DNA of 64,000 nucleotides from Streptomyces sp. ITFR-16 (lineage in GTDB: Bacteria > Actinomycetota > Actinomycetes > Streptomycetales > Streptomycetaceae): positions 6,324,001 to 6,388,000 of the forward strand of contig NZ_CP134609.1 of the NCBI RefSeq assembly GCF_031844705.1, read 5' to 3'. This document shows, piece after piece, positions 49,348 through 58,232 of the stretch. The stretch's first letter is position 1. Every line of letters starts with the position of its first letter. Below the pieces are notes generated by a model. It saw only the letters and a program-made list of their open reading frames with translations, ran no database searches and had not been told where the DNA came from. A program made the translations under genes and the position numbers.

Positions 49348-50115
49348 ATGAGCGGAATTCTCGACGGCAAGCGCATCCTCATCACCGGGGTGCTGATGGA
49401 GTCGTCCATCGCGTTCCACACCGCCAAGGTGGCCCAGGAACAGGGTGCCGAGGTCATTCTGACCGCCTTTCCGCGGCCCACGCTGACCGAGCGCATCGCC
49501 CGGAAGCTGCCCAAGCCGGCCAAGGTCATCGAGCTGGACGTGACCAACACCGAGCACCTCGACCGGCTCGCCGGCCTGGTCCGCGACGAGCTGGGCACGC
49601 TGGACGGCGTCGTCCACTCCATCGGCTTCGCGCCGCAGGACGCGCTCGGCGGCAATTTCCTCAACACCCCGTTCGAGTCGGTCGCCACGGCGATGCACGT
49701 CTCGGCCTTCTCGCTGAAGTCCCTCGCCATGGCGTGCAAGCCGCTGATGAGCGAGGGAGGTTCGATCGTCGGCCTCACCTTCGACGCCCAGTACGCCTGG
49801 CCGCAGTACGACTGGATGGGCCCGGCCAAGGCCGCGCTGGAGGCGACCTCCCGCTACCTCGCCCGCGACCTGGGCAAGGACGGCATCCGCTGCAACCTGA
49901 TCTCGGCCGGACCGATCGGCTCCATGGCCGCGAAGTCCATCCCGGGCTTCGGTGAGCTCGCCGAGGTGTGGAACACCCGCGCGCCGCTCGCGTGGGACAT
50001 GTCCGACCCGGAGCCGGCGGGCCGCGGCGTCGTCGCGCTGCTCTCGGACTTCTTCCCCCGGACCACGGGCGAGATCGTCCACGTCGACAGTGGCGTGCAC
50101 ATGATGGGTGCCTGA
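49348..50115 (+). CDS. fabI: Enoyl-ACP reductase, InhA/FabI type
   Basis: 255 residues. The atypical SDR site is YDWMGPAKA, with Tyr and Lys seven apart as in InhA. The N-terminus ITGVLMESSIAFHTAKVAQ is the loose glycine loop of FabI. It catalyses the last reduction of fatty acid elongation. Co-transcribed with fabG and followed by a very strong terminator. Confidence 0.95.
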   Translation: MSGILDGKRILITGVLMESSIAFHTAKVAQEQGAEVILTAFPRPTLTERIARKLPKPAKVIELDVTNTEHLDRLAGLVRDELGTLDGVVHSIGFAPQDALGGNFLNTPFESVATAMHVSAFSLKSLAMACKPLMSEGGSIVGLTFDAQYAWPQYDWMGPAKAALEATSRYLARDLGKDGIRCNLISAGPIGSMAAKSIPGFGELAEVWNTRAPLAWDMSDPEPAGRGVVALLSDFFPRTTGEIVHVDSGVHMMGA

Positions 50116-50132
50116 CACCCGTACGCACCGGT

Positions 50133-50186
50133 AGGCGAAACGGCCGTGCACCACCTCCCCGGAGGTGGTGCACGGCCGTTTCGCCT
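50133..50186. terminator. 26-bp perfect hairpin terminator after fabI
   Basis: Arms AGGCGAAACGGCCGTGCACC.. and an exact complement with a 2-base spacer. This is the longest perfect stem in the window apart from the foldback ends. Confidence 0.9.
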
Positions 50187-50288
50187 GTCCCGCCCGCCCC
50201 TCCCGCCGCTCAGGTCGAAAACCGGGACGATCCACCGCAGAATGTGGAGGAACCGGACTTCTGGTCAGGCTGAGGGGAGGAGATCGCT

Positions 50289-50690
50289 GTGCGCGGCACA
50301 CGTCACCGAACCCGTTCCCGGACCCGCTCCCTGCTGGCGGCTTCCGCCGCCGTCGCCGGCCTGCTCGTCCCCGTCGGTCTGTACGCGGCGGGCCACGTCG
50401 GCGCCGCCCGCGCGGCCACGAGCCACGCGCCCGACCCCGAGCCCTCCGGCTCCGAGTGCCGTACGTCGGTCCAGGGCTCCCGGGTCGTCGCCTACTGCCA
50501 CAACCCGTACCCCTCCGCCGACCGCGTCCAGCTGCACACCGAGTGCGCCCGCTGGTGGGACATCGACGCGGACTCCGCGCCGGTCGCCGTCGCCCCCGGG
50601 CGGACCGTCCGGCTGGACGCCCGCTGCTGGAAGGACGTCGACTCCGCCTGGGTCACCCACGCCGCAGGGACGACGGCCAAGGTCTCCTAG
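50289..50690 (+). CDS. Small secreted protein
   Basis: 133 residues with an arginine-rich N-region and a signal peptide ending near residue 43 (ARA-A). The mature part has four cysteines that could form two disulfides. The GTG at 50289 follows GGGGAGGAG. I do not recognise the family. Confidence 0.75.
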   Translation: MRGTRHRTRSRTRSLLAASAAVAGLLVPVGLYAAGHVGAARAATSHAPDPEPSGSECRTSVQGSRVVAYCHNPYPSADRVQLHTECARWWDIDADSAPVAVAPGRTVRLDARCWKDVDSAWVTHAAGTTAKVS

Positions 50691-50732
50691 CCGCGAGATC
50701 CCCAGCTGCGAGGTCTGCTGCCGCGAGGCCTC

Positions 50733-51407
50733 CTAGACCCGGTCCGCCAGGCAGGTCAGCGCGTGGCTCGCCGCCTCGGCGGCCGCCGTCTCCGCGTCAC
50801 CCGCGCGGATCGCCTCGACCAGCCGCGCGTGGTCCATGTGGTTCTCCGGCCGCAGTTCCCGGCCGACGTCCACCCGGAGATAGTCCCGCAGCAGATCGCC
50901 CAGGTCGGCGTAGAGGCCGGTCAGCACGTCGTTGTGGGAGGCGGCTACCACGGCCAGATGCAGCGTCGCGTCCGCCGCCACGAACGCCTCGGCGTCCCCC
51001 GCCGCCCAGGTCTCCTCCCGCCGCCGCATGAGCGCGTCCAGCTGCCGCAGATCCCGCTCGGTGCGCCGGGCGGCGGCCAGGCGCGCCGCCGACGACTCCA
51101 GCGTCGAACGCAGCTCGGCCACATGCCGGGGATCGGCGGACGCGAAGCGGCGGTGCATCACCCCGGCCAGCTCGCTGGTGGCGACCACATAGGTGCCCGA
51201 GCCCTGGCGGATGTCGAGCAGACCGTTGTGCGCCAGCGCGCGCACCGCCTCCCGGACGGTGTTACGGGCCACCCCCAGCTGCTCCACCAGCTCGGGTTCG
51301 GTGGGGATGCGCGCACCCACGGGCCATTCGCCCGAGGTGATCTGATTCCTCAGCTGGGCAATCACCTGGTCGGCGAGTGCCGAACGCCGGGGAGACGTCA
51401 GCGCCAT
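50733..51407 (-). CDS. FadR/GntR-family transcriptional regulator
   Basis: 224 residues: N-terminal wHTH (IPTEPELVEQLGVARNTVREAVRAL) and C-terminal FCD ligand domain with metal-binding His residues. Divergent from the MFS gene; a 15-bp palindrome near the MFS start is the likely operator. Confidence 0.9.
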   Translation of the reverse strand: MALTSPRRSALADQVIAQLRNQITSGEWPVGARIPTEPELVEQLGVARNTVREAVRALAHNGLLDIRQGSGTYVVATSELAGVMHRRFASADPRHVAELRSTLESSAARLAAARRTERDLRQLDALMRRREETWAAGDAEAFVAADATLHLAVVAASHNDVLTGLYADLGDLLRDYLRVDVGRELRPENHMDHARLVEAIRAGDAETAAAEAASHALTCLADRV

Positions 51408-51500
51408 GGTGCTCCTTGCTCGGAGACCCGGAAGGGGCGGGCGGTTCCGCCGTTCTCGGGCTGTCCGAATGATCTCAGGGATTCAGAGGAATGGACAAGC

Positions 51501-51515
51501 AATCATCCCATGATT
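51501..51515 (+). promoter_or_regulatory. Putative GntR operator and promoter for MFS gene
   Basis: AATCAT-CCC-ATGATT palindrome. It lies just before a TATGAT -10 hexamer at 51517-51522, which is 6 bp from the MFS ATG, suggesting a leaderless message. Binding here would block RNA polymerase. Confidence 0.6.
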
Positions 51516-51528
51516 CTATGATGGCCCC

Positions 51529-52821
51529 ATGCGTGACGACGAGACCCCTCCCCAGACCGCGACCGGGACCCTGAACCCGGCCACCCCGGCGGCCGCCCGC
51601 ACCGACGGCGGCCCCGCCCCGCGCACCGGCCCCGCGCCCTGGATCCTGCGCCTGGTCGCCGTCGGGCTCGTCCTCACCGCGCTCAACCTCCGCCCCGCCA
51701 TCACCAGCCTCGGCGCCCTCCTCGAAGAGGTCCGCGACGGGCTCCACATGAGCGGCAGCGTCGCCGGTGTCCTCACTTCCGTACCGCCGCTGTGCTTCGC
51801 CGTCTTCGGGGTCATGGCGCCCCGGCTGGCCCGTCGCTTCGGAGCGGGCGCGGTGGTCTGCGCGGGCATGGTGGCCATCACGGCGGGCCTCGTCATCAGG
51901 CCGCTCATCGGCGGCACGGCGGGCTTCCTCGCCGCGAGCGCCCTCGCCCTGATGGGCATCGCCGTCAGCAACGTCCTGATGCCGGTGATCGTCAAGCGCT
52001 GGTTCCCGGACCGGGTCGGCTCCATGACCGGCCTCTACTCCATGGCCCTGGCCCTCGGCACCTCGCTCGCCGCCGCCGTGACTGTCCCCCTGACCGACGC
52101 GCTGGGCGGCAGCTGGAAGGCCGGCCTCGGCATCTGGGCCGTGCTGGCCGCCGCCGCGATCCTGCCCTGGATCCCGCTGGTACGGGACCGGGCCGCGGCC
52201 CCCGGTCAGGGCGCCGCGCACCCGGCGCAGGCGGCGGCTCCGATGCGGATCACCCGCAGCCGCACCGCCTGGGGCCTCGCCTGCTTCTTCGGCCTCCAGG
52301 CCACCGCCGCCTACATCACCATGGGGTGGATGCCGCAGATCTTCCGCGACGCCGGGGTCTCCGCCGGAACGGCCGGCGTCCTGCTCGCGGTCACCATGGC
52401 CATGGGCGTCCCGCTCGCCTTCGTCATCCCGAGGGTGGCCGCCCGGATGCGGAACCAGGGCCCGATCGTCGTCGTCCTCGCCGCCTGCGGCCTCGTCGGC
52501 TACGCGGGCCTCTACCTCGCGCCCGCCGGCGGCGCCTGGGCCTGGGCACTGCTCCTGGGCGTCTCGAACTGCGCCTTCCCGCTCGCCCTCACCATGATCG
52601 GCATGCGCGCCCGCAGCGGCGCCGGCGTGGTCAGGCTCTCCGCGTTCGCCCAGTCCACCGGCTATCTGATCTCGATCCCCGGCCCGCTCCTGGTCGGCGT
52701 CCTCTACCAGCACAGCGGCGGCTGGGGGCTCCCGATCGCGCTGATGGCGGCCCTGATGGTGCCGCAGATGGTGGCGGGGGTGCTCGCCGGACGGGACCGG
52801 ACGATCGAGGACGAATGCTGA
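51529..52821 (+). CDS. MFS transporter, CynX/NimT-like
   Basis: 430 residues, 12 membrane helices after a ~35-residue polar N-terminus. LNLRPAITSLGALLEEV near residue 50 is the mark of the CynX/NimT (YeaN) group, which moves cyanate, nitroimidazole-type or unknown small compounds. Divergent from a GntR regulator. The adjacent 39-residue gene appears to be its partner. Confidence 0.9.
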   Translation: MRDDETPPQTATGTLNPATPAAARTDGGPAPRTGPAPWILRLVAVGLVLTALNLRPAITSLGALLEEVRDGLHMSGSVAGVLTSVPPLCFAVFGVMAPRLARRFGAGAVVCAGMVAITAGLVIRPLIGGTAGFLAASALALMGIAVSNVLMPVIVKRWFPDRVGSMTGLYSMALALGTSLAAAVTVPLTDALGGSWKAGLGIWAVLAAAAILPWIPLVRDRAAAPGQGAAHPAQAAAPMRITRSRTAWGLACFFGLQATAAYITMGWMPQIFRDAGVSAGTAGVLLAVTMAMGVPLAFVIPRVAARMRNQGPIVVVLAACGLVGYAGLYLAPAGGAWAWALLLGVSNCAFPLALTMIGMRARSGAGVVRLSAFAQSTGYLISIPGPLLVGVLYQHSGGWGLPIALMAALMVPQMVAGVLAGRDRTIEDEC

Positions 52822-52838
52822 GATGCGAGACTGTGCCC

Positions 52839-52958
52839 ATGTCTCCTGTGCTCGATCCGAATCCCCAGAACGGTCAGAAGAAGCTGCTCCTCGTCTTCGG
52901 GGCGATGCTGCTGATCACGGTCGTCGTCGGCATCATCGCGTCCATCGCGTCCCCCTGA
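52839..52958 (+). CDS. 39-residue single-TM microprotein downstream of MFS gene
   Basis: A polar N-terminus (MSPVLDPNPQNGQKK) is followed by one membrane helix ending at the C-terminus. It starts 17 bp after the MFS stop. I recall it as the 'SGM_5486 family transporter-associated protein'. It may be a regulatory subunit of the transporter. Confidence 0.8.
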   Translation: MSPVLDPNPQNGQKKLLLVFGAMLLITVVVGIIASIASP

Positions 52959-52982
52959 CCCCTCCGGCACAGGGCACGGGCC

Positions 52983-53010
52983 GGGATGGTGGGGCTAGCA
53001 CCACCATCCC
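52983..53010 (+). terminator. Terminator after the MFS/microprotein unit
   Basis: 10-bp stem GGGATGGTGG / CCACCATCCC with an eight-base loop, 24 bp past the microprotein stop. Confidence 0.75.
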
Positions 53011-53076
53011 CTAGGGGGCCAGGGTCAGGGTGAAGTGGGTGGGTCACCGGATGGGGCGGGCGCTCCCGTGTCCGTA

Positions 53077-53096
53077 GGTTCTGAGTCATCAGAACC
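53077..53096 (+). promoter_or_regulatory. 20-bp palindrome before small membrane protein gene
   Basis: GGTTCTGA-GTCA-TCAGAACC with 8-bp perfect arms, ending 20 bp before the start codon. It overlaps a TAGGTT -10-like hexamer, so it may be an operator or an mRNA 5' hairpin. Confidence 0.5.
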
Positions 53097-53116
53097 GACC
53101 ACCCACGGAGGCGGAC

Positions 53117-53323
53117 ATGCCGGCCCGTACGCACACCCGGACCACCCGCCCGGATGCGAGCAGCGTCGACGTCCGGCTGCCGTGGTGGGCCGTCGCGCTG
53201 CCCGCCGTGGCCTTCGCCGCGCTGCTGCTGCTGATCGCCGGGCCGGGCCAGGCGCACGCCGCGGCGGGCGATCCGGGGGCCGGCCAGTTGCTCGGGCGAA
53301 TCGCGGAGTTGCTGACCCGCTGA
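53117..53323 (+). CDS. Small membrane/secreted protein
   Basis: 68 residues with one hydrophobic helix (about 24-41) followed by AHAAAGDPGA, which looks like a signal peptidase site. It has GGAGG before the ATG and lies 73 bp before sixA. Function unknown. Confidence 0.7.
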   Translation: MPARTHTRTTRPDASSVDVRLPWWAVALPAVAFAALLLLIAGPGQAHAAAGDPGAGQLLGRIAELLTR

Positions 53324-53396
53324 CGGCCGGAAACCGGGCGGGGGAGCCCTCCAACACCCTGCGCCAGGTGGCGCAATTCATGCGAAGCTGAGATGT

Positions 53397-53915
53397 ATGA
53401 GCGTCGATACACCTCGCAGGATCGTCCTTCTCAGGCATGCCAAGGCGGAATGGTCGCAGGACTCCGACCACGAGCGGCCGCTCGCGGAGCGCGGCCGCAC
53501 GGACGCCCCCGTGGCAGGCCGCAAACTCGCCGATTCCGGGATCGTCTTCGATCTGGCCCTCTGCTCGACCGCCGTCAGAACACGCGAGACGTGGAAGCTG
53601 GCCGTGCACGAGATGCCGCAGCGCCCCAGGACCGTTTACGAGGAGCGGCTCTACGAGGCCTCGCTCGGCGAGCTGATCGCCCTGGTCAACGAGACCCCCG
53701 ACGAGGTCGCCGACCTGCTGGTGATCGGCCACAACCCGGGGATGCACGCGCTGGCCGACGCCCTCTCGGGTGCGTCCGATGGCGACGCCCTGGCCCGGAT
53801 GACCCGCGGCGGCTTCCCCACTGCGGCCTTCGCCGTGGTCGAGCTGCCCGGCAGCTGGAAGAGCGTCGAGCACGGCGTCGGCAAGCTCGTCGAGTACTGG
53901 ACCCCCAACGACTGA
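53397..53915 (+). CDS. sixA: SixA-like phosphohistidine phosphatase
   Basis: 172 residues, histidine phosphatase superfamily with LLRHAKAEWS (RHA motif) at residue 12 and VIGHNPGM containing the second His. SixA-type enzymes remove phosphate from histidine of signalling or PTS proteins. The ATG at 53397 is chosen over the overlapping ATG at 53394 in another frame. Confidence 0.88.
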   Translation: MSVDTPRRIVLLRHAKAEWSQDSDHERPLAERGRTDAPVAGRKLADSGIVFDLALCSTAVRTRETWKLAVHEMPQRPRTVYEERLYEASLGELIALVNETPDEVADLLVIGHNPGMHALADALSGASDGDALARMTRGGFPTAAFAVVELPGSWKSVEHGVGKLVEYWTPND

Positions 53916-53963
53916 CCCGCGACCCAGCGACTCGGCCCAGCGACCGGCCCGTCCGGGCGCGGT

Positions 53964-54007
53964 GAGGGCCCCGGCGCACAGGCAGTGGCCTGCGCACCGG
54001 GGCCCTC
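53964..54007. terminator. Bidirectional terminator between sixA and serB
   Basis: 20-nt arms beginning GAGGGCCCCGG with two mismatches and an AGTG loop, between convergent genes. Confidence 0.8.
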
Positions 54008-54045
54008 GCCGTCGGACGGCACTGCCCGGCAAGTCTTCGGGGTGC

Positions 54046-55302
54046 CTACTCGACGAGACCGTCGGCGGCCTCGACCTCCTCGCGGGTGATCCCGAGCAGA
54101 TAGAGCACGGTGTCCAGGAACGGCACGTTCACCGCGGTGTGCGCGGCCTCGCGGACCACCGGCTTGGCGTTGAAGGCGACCCCGAGGCCCGCCGTGTTCA
54201 GCATGTCCAGGTCGTTCGCCCCGTCACCGATGGCCACCGTCTGCGCCAGCGGCACCCCGGCCTCGGAGGCGAAGCGCCGCAGCAGCCGGGCCTTGCCCGC
54301 CCGGTCGACGATCTCCCCGGTCACCCGTCCGGTGAGCTTCCCGTCGACGACCTCCAGGGTGTTGGCAGAGGCGAAGTCGAGCCCGAGGCGCTCCTTCAGA
54401 TCGTCGGTCACCTGGGTGAACCCGCCCGAGACGACGCCCACTTGGTAGCCGAGCCGCTTCAGCGTACGGATCAGGGTCCGGGCCCCGGGCGTCAGCCGTA
54501 CCTCGGAGCGGACCTTGTCCACCACCGACACGTCGAGCCCCGCCAGCAGGGCCACCCGCGCGTGCAGCGACTGCTCGAAGTCCAGCTCGCCGCGCATCGC
54601 CCGCTCGGTCACCTCGGCGACCTCGCCCTCGCAGCCGGCGTGGGCCGCGAACAGCTCGATGACCTCGTCCTGGATGAGCGTGGAGTCGACGTCCATCACG
54701 ACCAGCCGCTGGGCCCGGCGGCTCAGCCCGGCCGAGACGACCGCGACGTCGACGCCGATCCCGGCGGCCTCGACGGCCAGCGCGGTGCGCAGCGCCTCGG
54801 TCCCCGTACCGGACACCGCGAACTCCACGGCCGTGACCGGATACTTCGCCAGCCGGAAGATGCGGTCGATGTTCCCGCCGGTCGAGGTGATCCGGGCCGC
54901 TATGGCGGCGGTCGACTCCGCGGTCAGCGGATGCCCGAGGACCGTCACATGGGAACGGCCGTCCCCGCGCGGCCGGTTGTCGCCCGTACCGGAGATGATC
55001 TCGGCCTGCAGCTTCAGCGACTCGGCCCAGCTGTGCACGGTGGCCCGCAGGTCGCCCTCGGTGGTCCCGCCCGCGGTCGGGGCGGTGACCAGTGCGCACA
55101 GGACGATACGGCCACGGGTGACGACCTGCTCGATGTCGACCACGTCGACCGAGTAGGCGGCGAGGGTGTCGAACAGCCCCGCGGTGATGCCGGGACGGTC
55201 CTTCCCGAAGATCTTCACGAGGAGCGTCGGTGTGTCCCGGCCCTGGAGTGATGCGAGGGGCTCAGGAGACGACGAGGGCTGAGGGGGCTGAGATGCGCTC
55301 AT
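54046..55302 (-). CDS. serB: Phosphoserine phosphatase SerB with N-terminal ACT domains
   Basis: 418 residues. The N-terminal ~190 residues form two ACT-like domains (LLVKIFGKDRPGITAGLFDTL...), known to sense serine in mycobacterial SerB2-type enzymes. The C-terminal HAD domain has VMDVDSTLI, SGGF and GDGANDLDML. It makes L-serine in the last step of the phosphorylated pathway. The ATG at 55302 has GGGAG upstream. Confidence 0.94.
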   Translation of the reverse strand: MSASQPPQPSSSPEPLASLQGRDTPTLLVKIFGKDRPGITAGLFDTLAAYSVDVVDIEQVVTRGRIVLCALVTAPTAGGTTEGDLRATVHSWAESLKLQAEIISGTGDNRPRGDGRSHVTVLGHPLTAESTAAIAARITSTGGNIDRIFRLAKYPVTAVEFAVSGTGTEALRTALAVEAAGIGVDVAVVSAGLSRRAQRLVVMDVDSTLIQDEVIELFAAHAGCEGEVAEVTERAMRGELDFEQSLHARVALLAGLDVSVVDKVRSEVRLTPGARTLIRTLKRLGYQVGVVSGGFTQVTDDLKERLGLDFASANTLEVVDGKLTGRVTGEIVDRAGKARLLRRFASEAGVPLAQTVAIGDGANDLDMLNTAGLGVAFNAKPVVREAAHTAVNVPFLDTVLYLLGITREEVEAADGLVE

Positions 55303-55590
55303 GGTGCTCCCACCGTATCGGTCCGCGCGGCGCCCCCGGCAGCCCGTCCCGAGGACCGGACAGCCCGCCGTGACGTACCGATCGTCCCTTTGTGTGCGGT
55401 CTGCCACCGCTGGCTGGTGATTGGGGTGGAACGGTCGTTTTTCACCGGCGGGCGGCCGTGAACGCGCAGGTCTCGGTGAGGTCACCCTCCGCCGCCCGGC
55501 TTTCGTATCGGGGACTGCTCCTGGAATAGTTCCCCACGATGTTCAGCATCCCTAGACTCCCCGCAACGGGGGTCACTCGGGGGACAACTA

Positions 55591-58146
55591 GTGGGGCGCG
55601 GAGTGCCGGAACTCGTACTGGAATTGAATGGCAGGACCTGGACGCTCGATCCGTCCAGGTCGTACACCCTCGGACGCGATCCGCAGGGCGACATGACGAT
55701 CGACGACGCCAGAGTGTCGTGGCGGCACGCCACGATCAGCTGGAACGGCCGCAGTTGGTCCATCGAGGACCACGGCAGCACCAACGGCACCTATGTGCAG
55801 GGCCAGCGGATCCATCAGCTGGAGATCGGGCCGGGCTCGGCCGTGAACCTGGGCAACGCCACCGACGGGCCCCGGCTGAGCCTCAGCGGCGCCGGTGCCG
55901 GTGCCGGTGCGTACAGCGCCCAGGCCGCCGCGGGTGCCCAGGCACCGGCCCCGCCGCAGCAGCAGCCGCAGCAGGGCGGTCCGGGCTGGCAGCAGCCGGC
56001 CCAGCAGCCGCAGCAGGCCTGGCAGCAGAACCCCCAGGCCCCGCAGCAGCCTCATGTGCCGCAGCAGCAGGGCATGGCTCCGGCACCCCACGGCGGTGGC
56101 CCCGGCGGCGCGGCGGGGGCGCCACCGGTGTACGGGGACCGCAGTCCGACCACGTTCCACCAGCTGGCCCTCGGCCGGGTGATGCGGATCGGCCGTGCGC
56201 TGGAGAACGAGCTGGTCGTCTCCGACCTCCAGGTCTCCCGGCACCACGCCGAGTTCCACGCGACGCCCGACGGCCGCTTCGAGATCCGTGACCTCGGATC
56301 CCACAACGGCACGTACGTCAACGGCCAGCCGCTCTCCAAGTCCGGCTCGGCGCTCATCGGCCCGAACGACATCGTCGGCGTCGGTCACTCGACGTTCCGG
56401 CTCGTCGGCGACCGGCTGGAAGAGTTCGTCGACACCGGTGAGGTCTCCTTCGCGGCCCGCCACCTCACGGTGACGGTCGACGGCGGCAAGCAGATCCTCA
56501 AGGACGTCTCGTTCGGCGTCCCGGAGAAGTCGCTCATCGGGGTCATCGGCCCGTCCGGCTCCGGAAAGTCGACCCTGCTCAAGGCGCTCACCGGCTACCG
56601 GCCCGCCAACCAGGGCGACGTCCTGTACGACAACAGGAATCTGTACAAGCAGTTCGCCGAGCTGCGCCAGCGCATCGGTCTGGTCCCGCAGGACGACATC
56701 CTGCACAAGGAGCTGACCGTCACCCGCGCCCTGAAGTACGCGGCCAAGCTCCGCTTCCCCGCGGACACCACCGAGGCCGAGCGCCAGGCCCGGATCCACG
56801 AGGTGCTCGCCGAGCTCAAGCTCGACATCCACAAGGACAAGAAGGTCACCTCGCTCTCGGGAGGCCAGCGCAAGCGCGTCTCCGTGGCGCTGGAGCTGCT
56901 CACCAAGCCGTCGCTGATCTTCCTGGACGAGCCGACCTCCGGCCTCGACCCGGGCATGGACCGCGATGTCATGCAGCTGCTGCGCGGCCTGGCCGACGAC
57001 GGCCGTACCGTCCTCGTGGTCACGCACTCGGTCGCCGAGCTGGCCATCTGCGACAAGCTCCTGGTGATGGCGCCCGGCGGTGCCGTGGCCTACTTCGGCC
57101 CGCCGGAGGAGGCGCTGAACTTCTTCGGCTACACCACCTGGGCCGACGTCTTCTCCGCGTTCGAGAACTACCGCGACTACGACTGGGCGGGCCGCTGGCG
57201 CGGTTCGCAGCACTACCAGATGTACGCCGCCGACATCGACGCCGTCGCCGCACAGTCCGTACACATGCCGCCGCCGCAGCAGATGCGCCCGCCGAAGCCG
57301 CAGGGCTGGATGGCGCAGCTGTGGACGCTGATGCGCCGCTATGTCTCGGTGATCGCGTCCGACAAGGGCTTCATGGGCCTGATGGTGATCCTCCCGGCGG
57401 TGCTCGGCATCGTCAGCGTGGTCATCCCCGCCGACTTCGGCCTGGCGCCGCCCAAGCCGCCGTCCCGGTTCAACGGAGACGCCGGAACGATCATGCTGAT
57501 CCTCGCGGTCGGCATGTGCTTCTCCGGCGCGGCCAACTCCGTACGAGAGCTGATCAAGGAACGGGTCATCTACGAACGGGAACGGGCCACCGGCCTCTCC
57601 CGCTCGGCCTATCTGATGTCCAAGGTCATTGTGCTCGGTGTGATCACGGCCATCCAGGGCGTCATCATCTGCGGCATCGGCTTCGCCACCCGCGACCTGC
57701 CCGCCGAGGGCCTGATCATGCCGCCGGCGGTCGAGCTCTGCCTGACGATCATCGCGCTCGGCTTCACCTCGATGATGTTCGGCCTGGTGATCTCCTCGCT
57801 GGTGAAGACCGCCGAGAAGACCATGCCGCTGCTGGTCATGTTCGCGATCGTCCAGGTCGTCTTCACCGGCATCCTCTTCCAGGTGTACGGCTCGCCGGGC
57901 CTGGAGCAGTTCGCCTGGCTGATGCCCTCGCGCTGGGCCATCGCGGGCGCCGGTACGACGCTCGACCTGGCCCACCTCATGCCGCCGTGGGACCCGAAGA
58001 ACCCCACGGACCTGGACCCGCTGTGGGAGCACTCGGTCGGCCAGTGGGCGACCGACATCTCGGTGCTGCTCTTCCTCGGCATCATCTGCGGAGTGGCGGT
58101 CGCCCGGCTGCTGCGCCGCCACGAGCCCGAGGTCATGCGCAAGTAA
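55591..58146 (+). CDS. FHA-domain ABC transporter, ATPase-permease fusion (Rv1747-like)
   Basis: 851 residues. FHA domain 1 (1-95), a Gln/Pro/Gly-rich linker (105-175), FHA domain 2 (180-275, RHHAEF and SHNGTYVNG), an ABC ATPase (285-510: GPSGSGKST, LSGGQRKRV, IFLDEPTSG) and an ABC2-type permease of six helices (570-845). It is an ABCG-like half-transporter. In M. tuberculosis the similar Rv1747 exports cell-envelope lipids and is bound via FHA by the kinase PknF. The GTG at 55591 has GGGGGA upstream. Confidence 0.93.
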   Translation: MGRGVPELVLELNGRTWTLDPSRSYTLGRDPQGDMTIDDARVSWRHATISWNGRSWSIEDHGSTNGTYVQGQRIHQLEIGPGSAVNLGNATDGPRLSLSGAGAGAGAYSAQAAAGAQAPAPPQQQPQQGGPGWQQPAQQPQQAWQQNPQAPQQPHVPQQQGMAPAPHGGGPGGAAGAPPVYGDRSPTTFHQLALGRVMRIGRALENELVVSDLQVSRHHAEFHATPDGRFEIRDLGSHNGTYVNGQPLSKSGSALIGPNDIVGVGHSTFRLVGDRLEEFVDTGEVSFAARHLTVTVDGGKQILKDVSFGVPEKSLIGVIGPSGSGKSTLLKALTGYRPANQGDVLYDNRNLYKQFAELRQRIGLVPQDDILHKELTVTRALKYAAKLRFPADTTEAERQARIHEVLAELKLDIHKDKKVTSLSGGQRKRVSVALELLTKPSLIFLDEPTSGLDPGMDRDVMQLLRGLADDGRTVLVVTHSVAELAICDKLLVMAPGGAVAYFGPPEEALNFFGYTTWADVFSAFENYRDYDWAGRWRGSQHYQMYAADIDAVAAQSVHMPPPQQMRPPKPQGWMAQLWTLMRRYVSVIASDKGFMGLMVILPAVLGIVSVVIPADFGLAPPKPPSRFNGDAGTIMLILAVGMCFSGAANSVRELIKERVIYERERATGLSRSAYLMSKVIVLGVITAIQGVIICGIGFATRDLPAEGLIMPPAVELCLTIIALGFTSMMFGLVISSLVKTAEKTMPLLVMFAIVQVVFTGILFQVYGSPGLEQFAWLMPSRWAIAGAGTTLDLAHLMPPWDPKNPTDLDPLWEHSVGQWATDISVLLFLGIICGVAVARLLRRHEPEVMRK

Positions 58147-58165
58147 CGGGCCCGGATCGCGCCGC

Positions 58166-58196
58166 AGGGCGGCACCCCGCACGGGGGTGCCGCCCT
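58166..58196 (+). terminator. Terminator after FHA-ABC transporter
   Basis: 13-bp stem AGGGCGGCACCCC / complement followed by TTT, 20 bp past the stop. Confidence 0.88.
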
Positions 58197-58232
58197 TTGG
58201 CGTCGTGTCGTCTCGCGGGGGACGGCCGCGGA

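Noticed and set aside
55588..58182. 864-codon minus-strand frame opposite the FHA-ABC gene
   Set aside because: GC-rich shadow frame. The plus-strand frame has complete FHA, ATPase and permease motifs.
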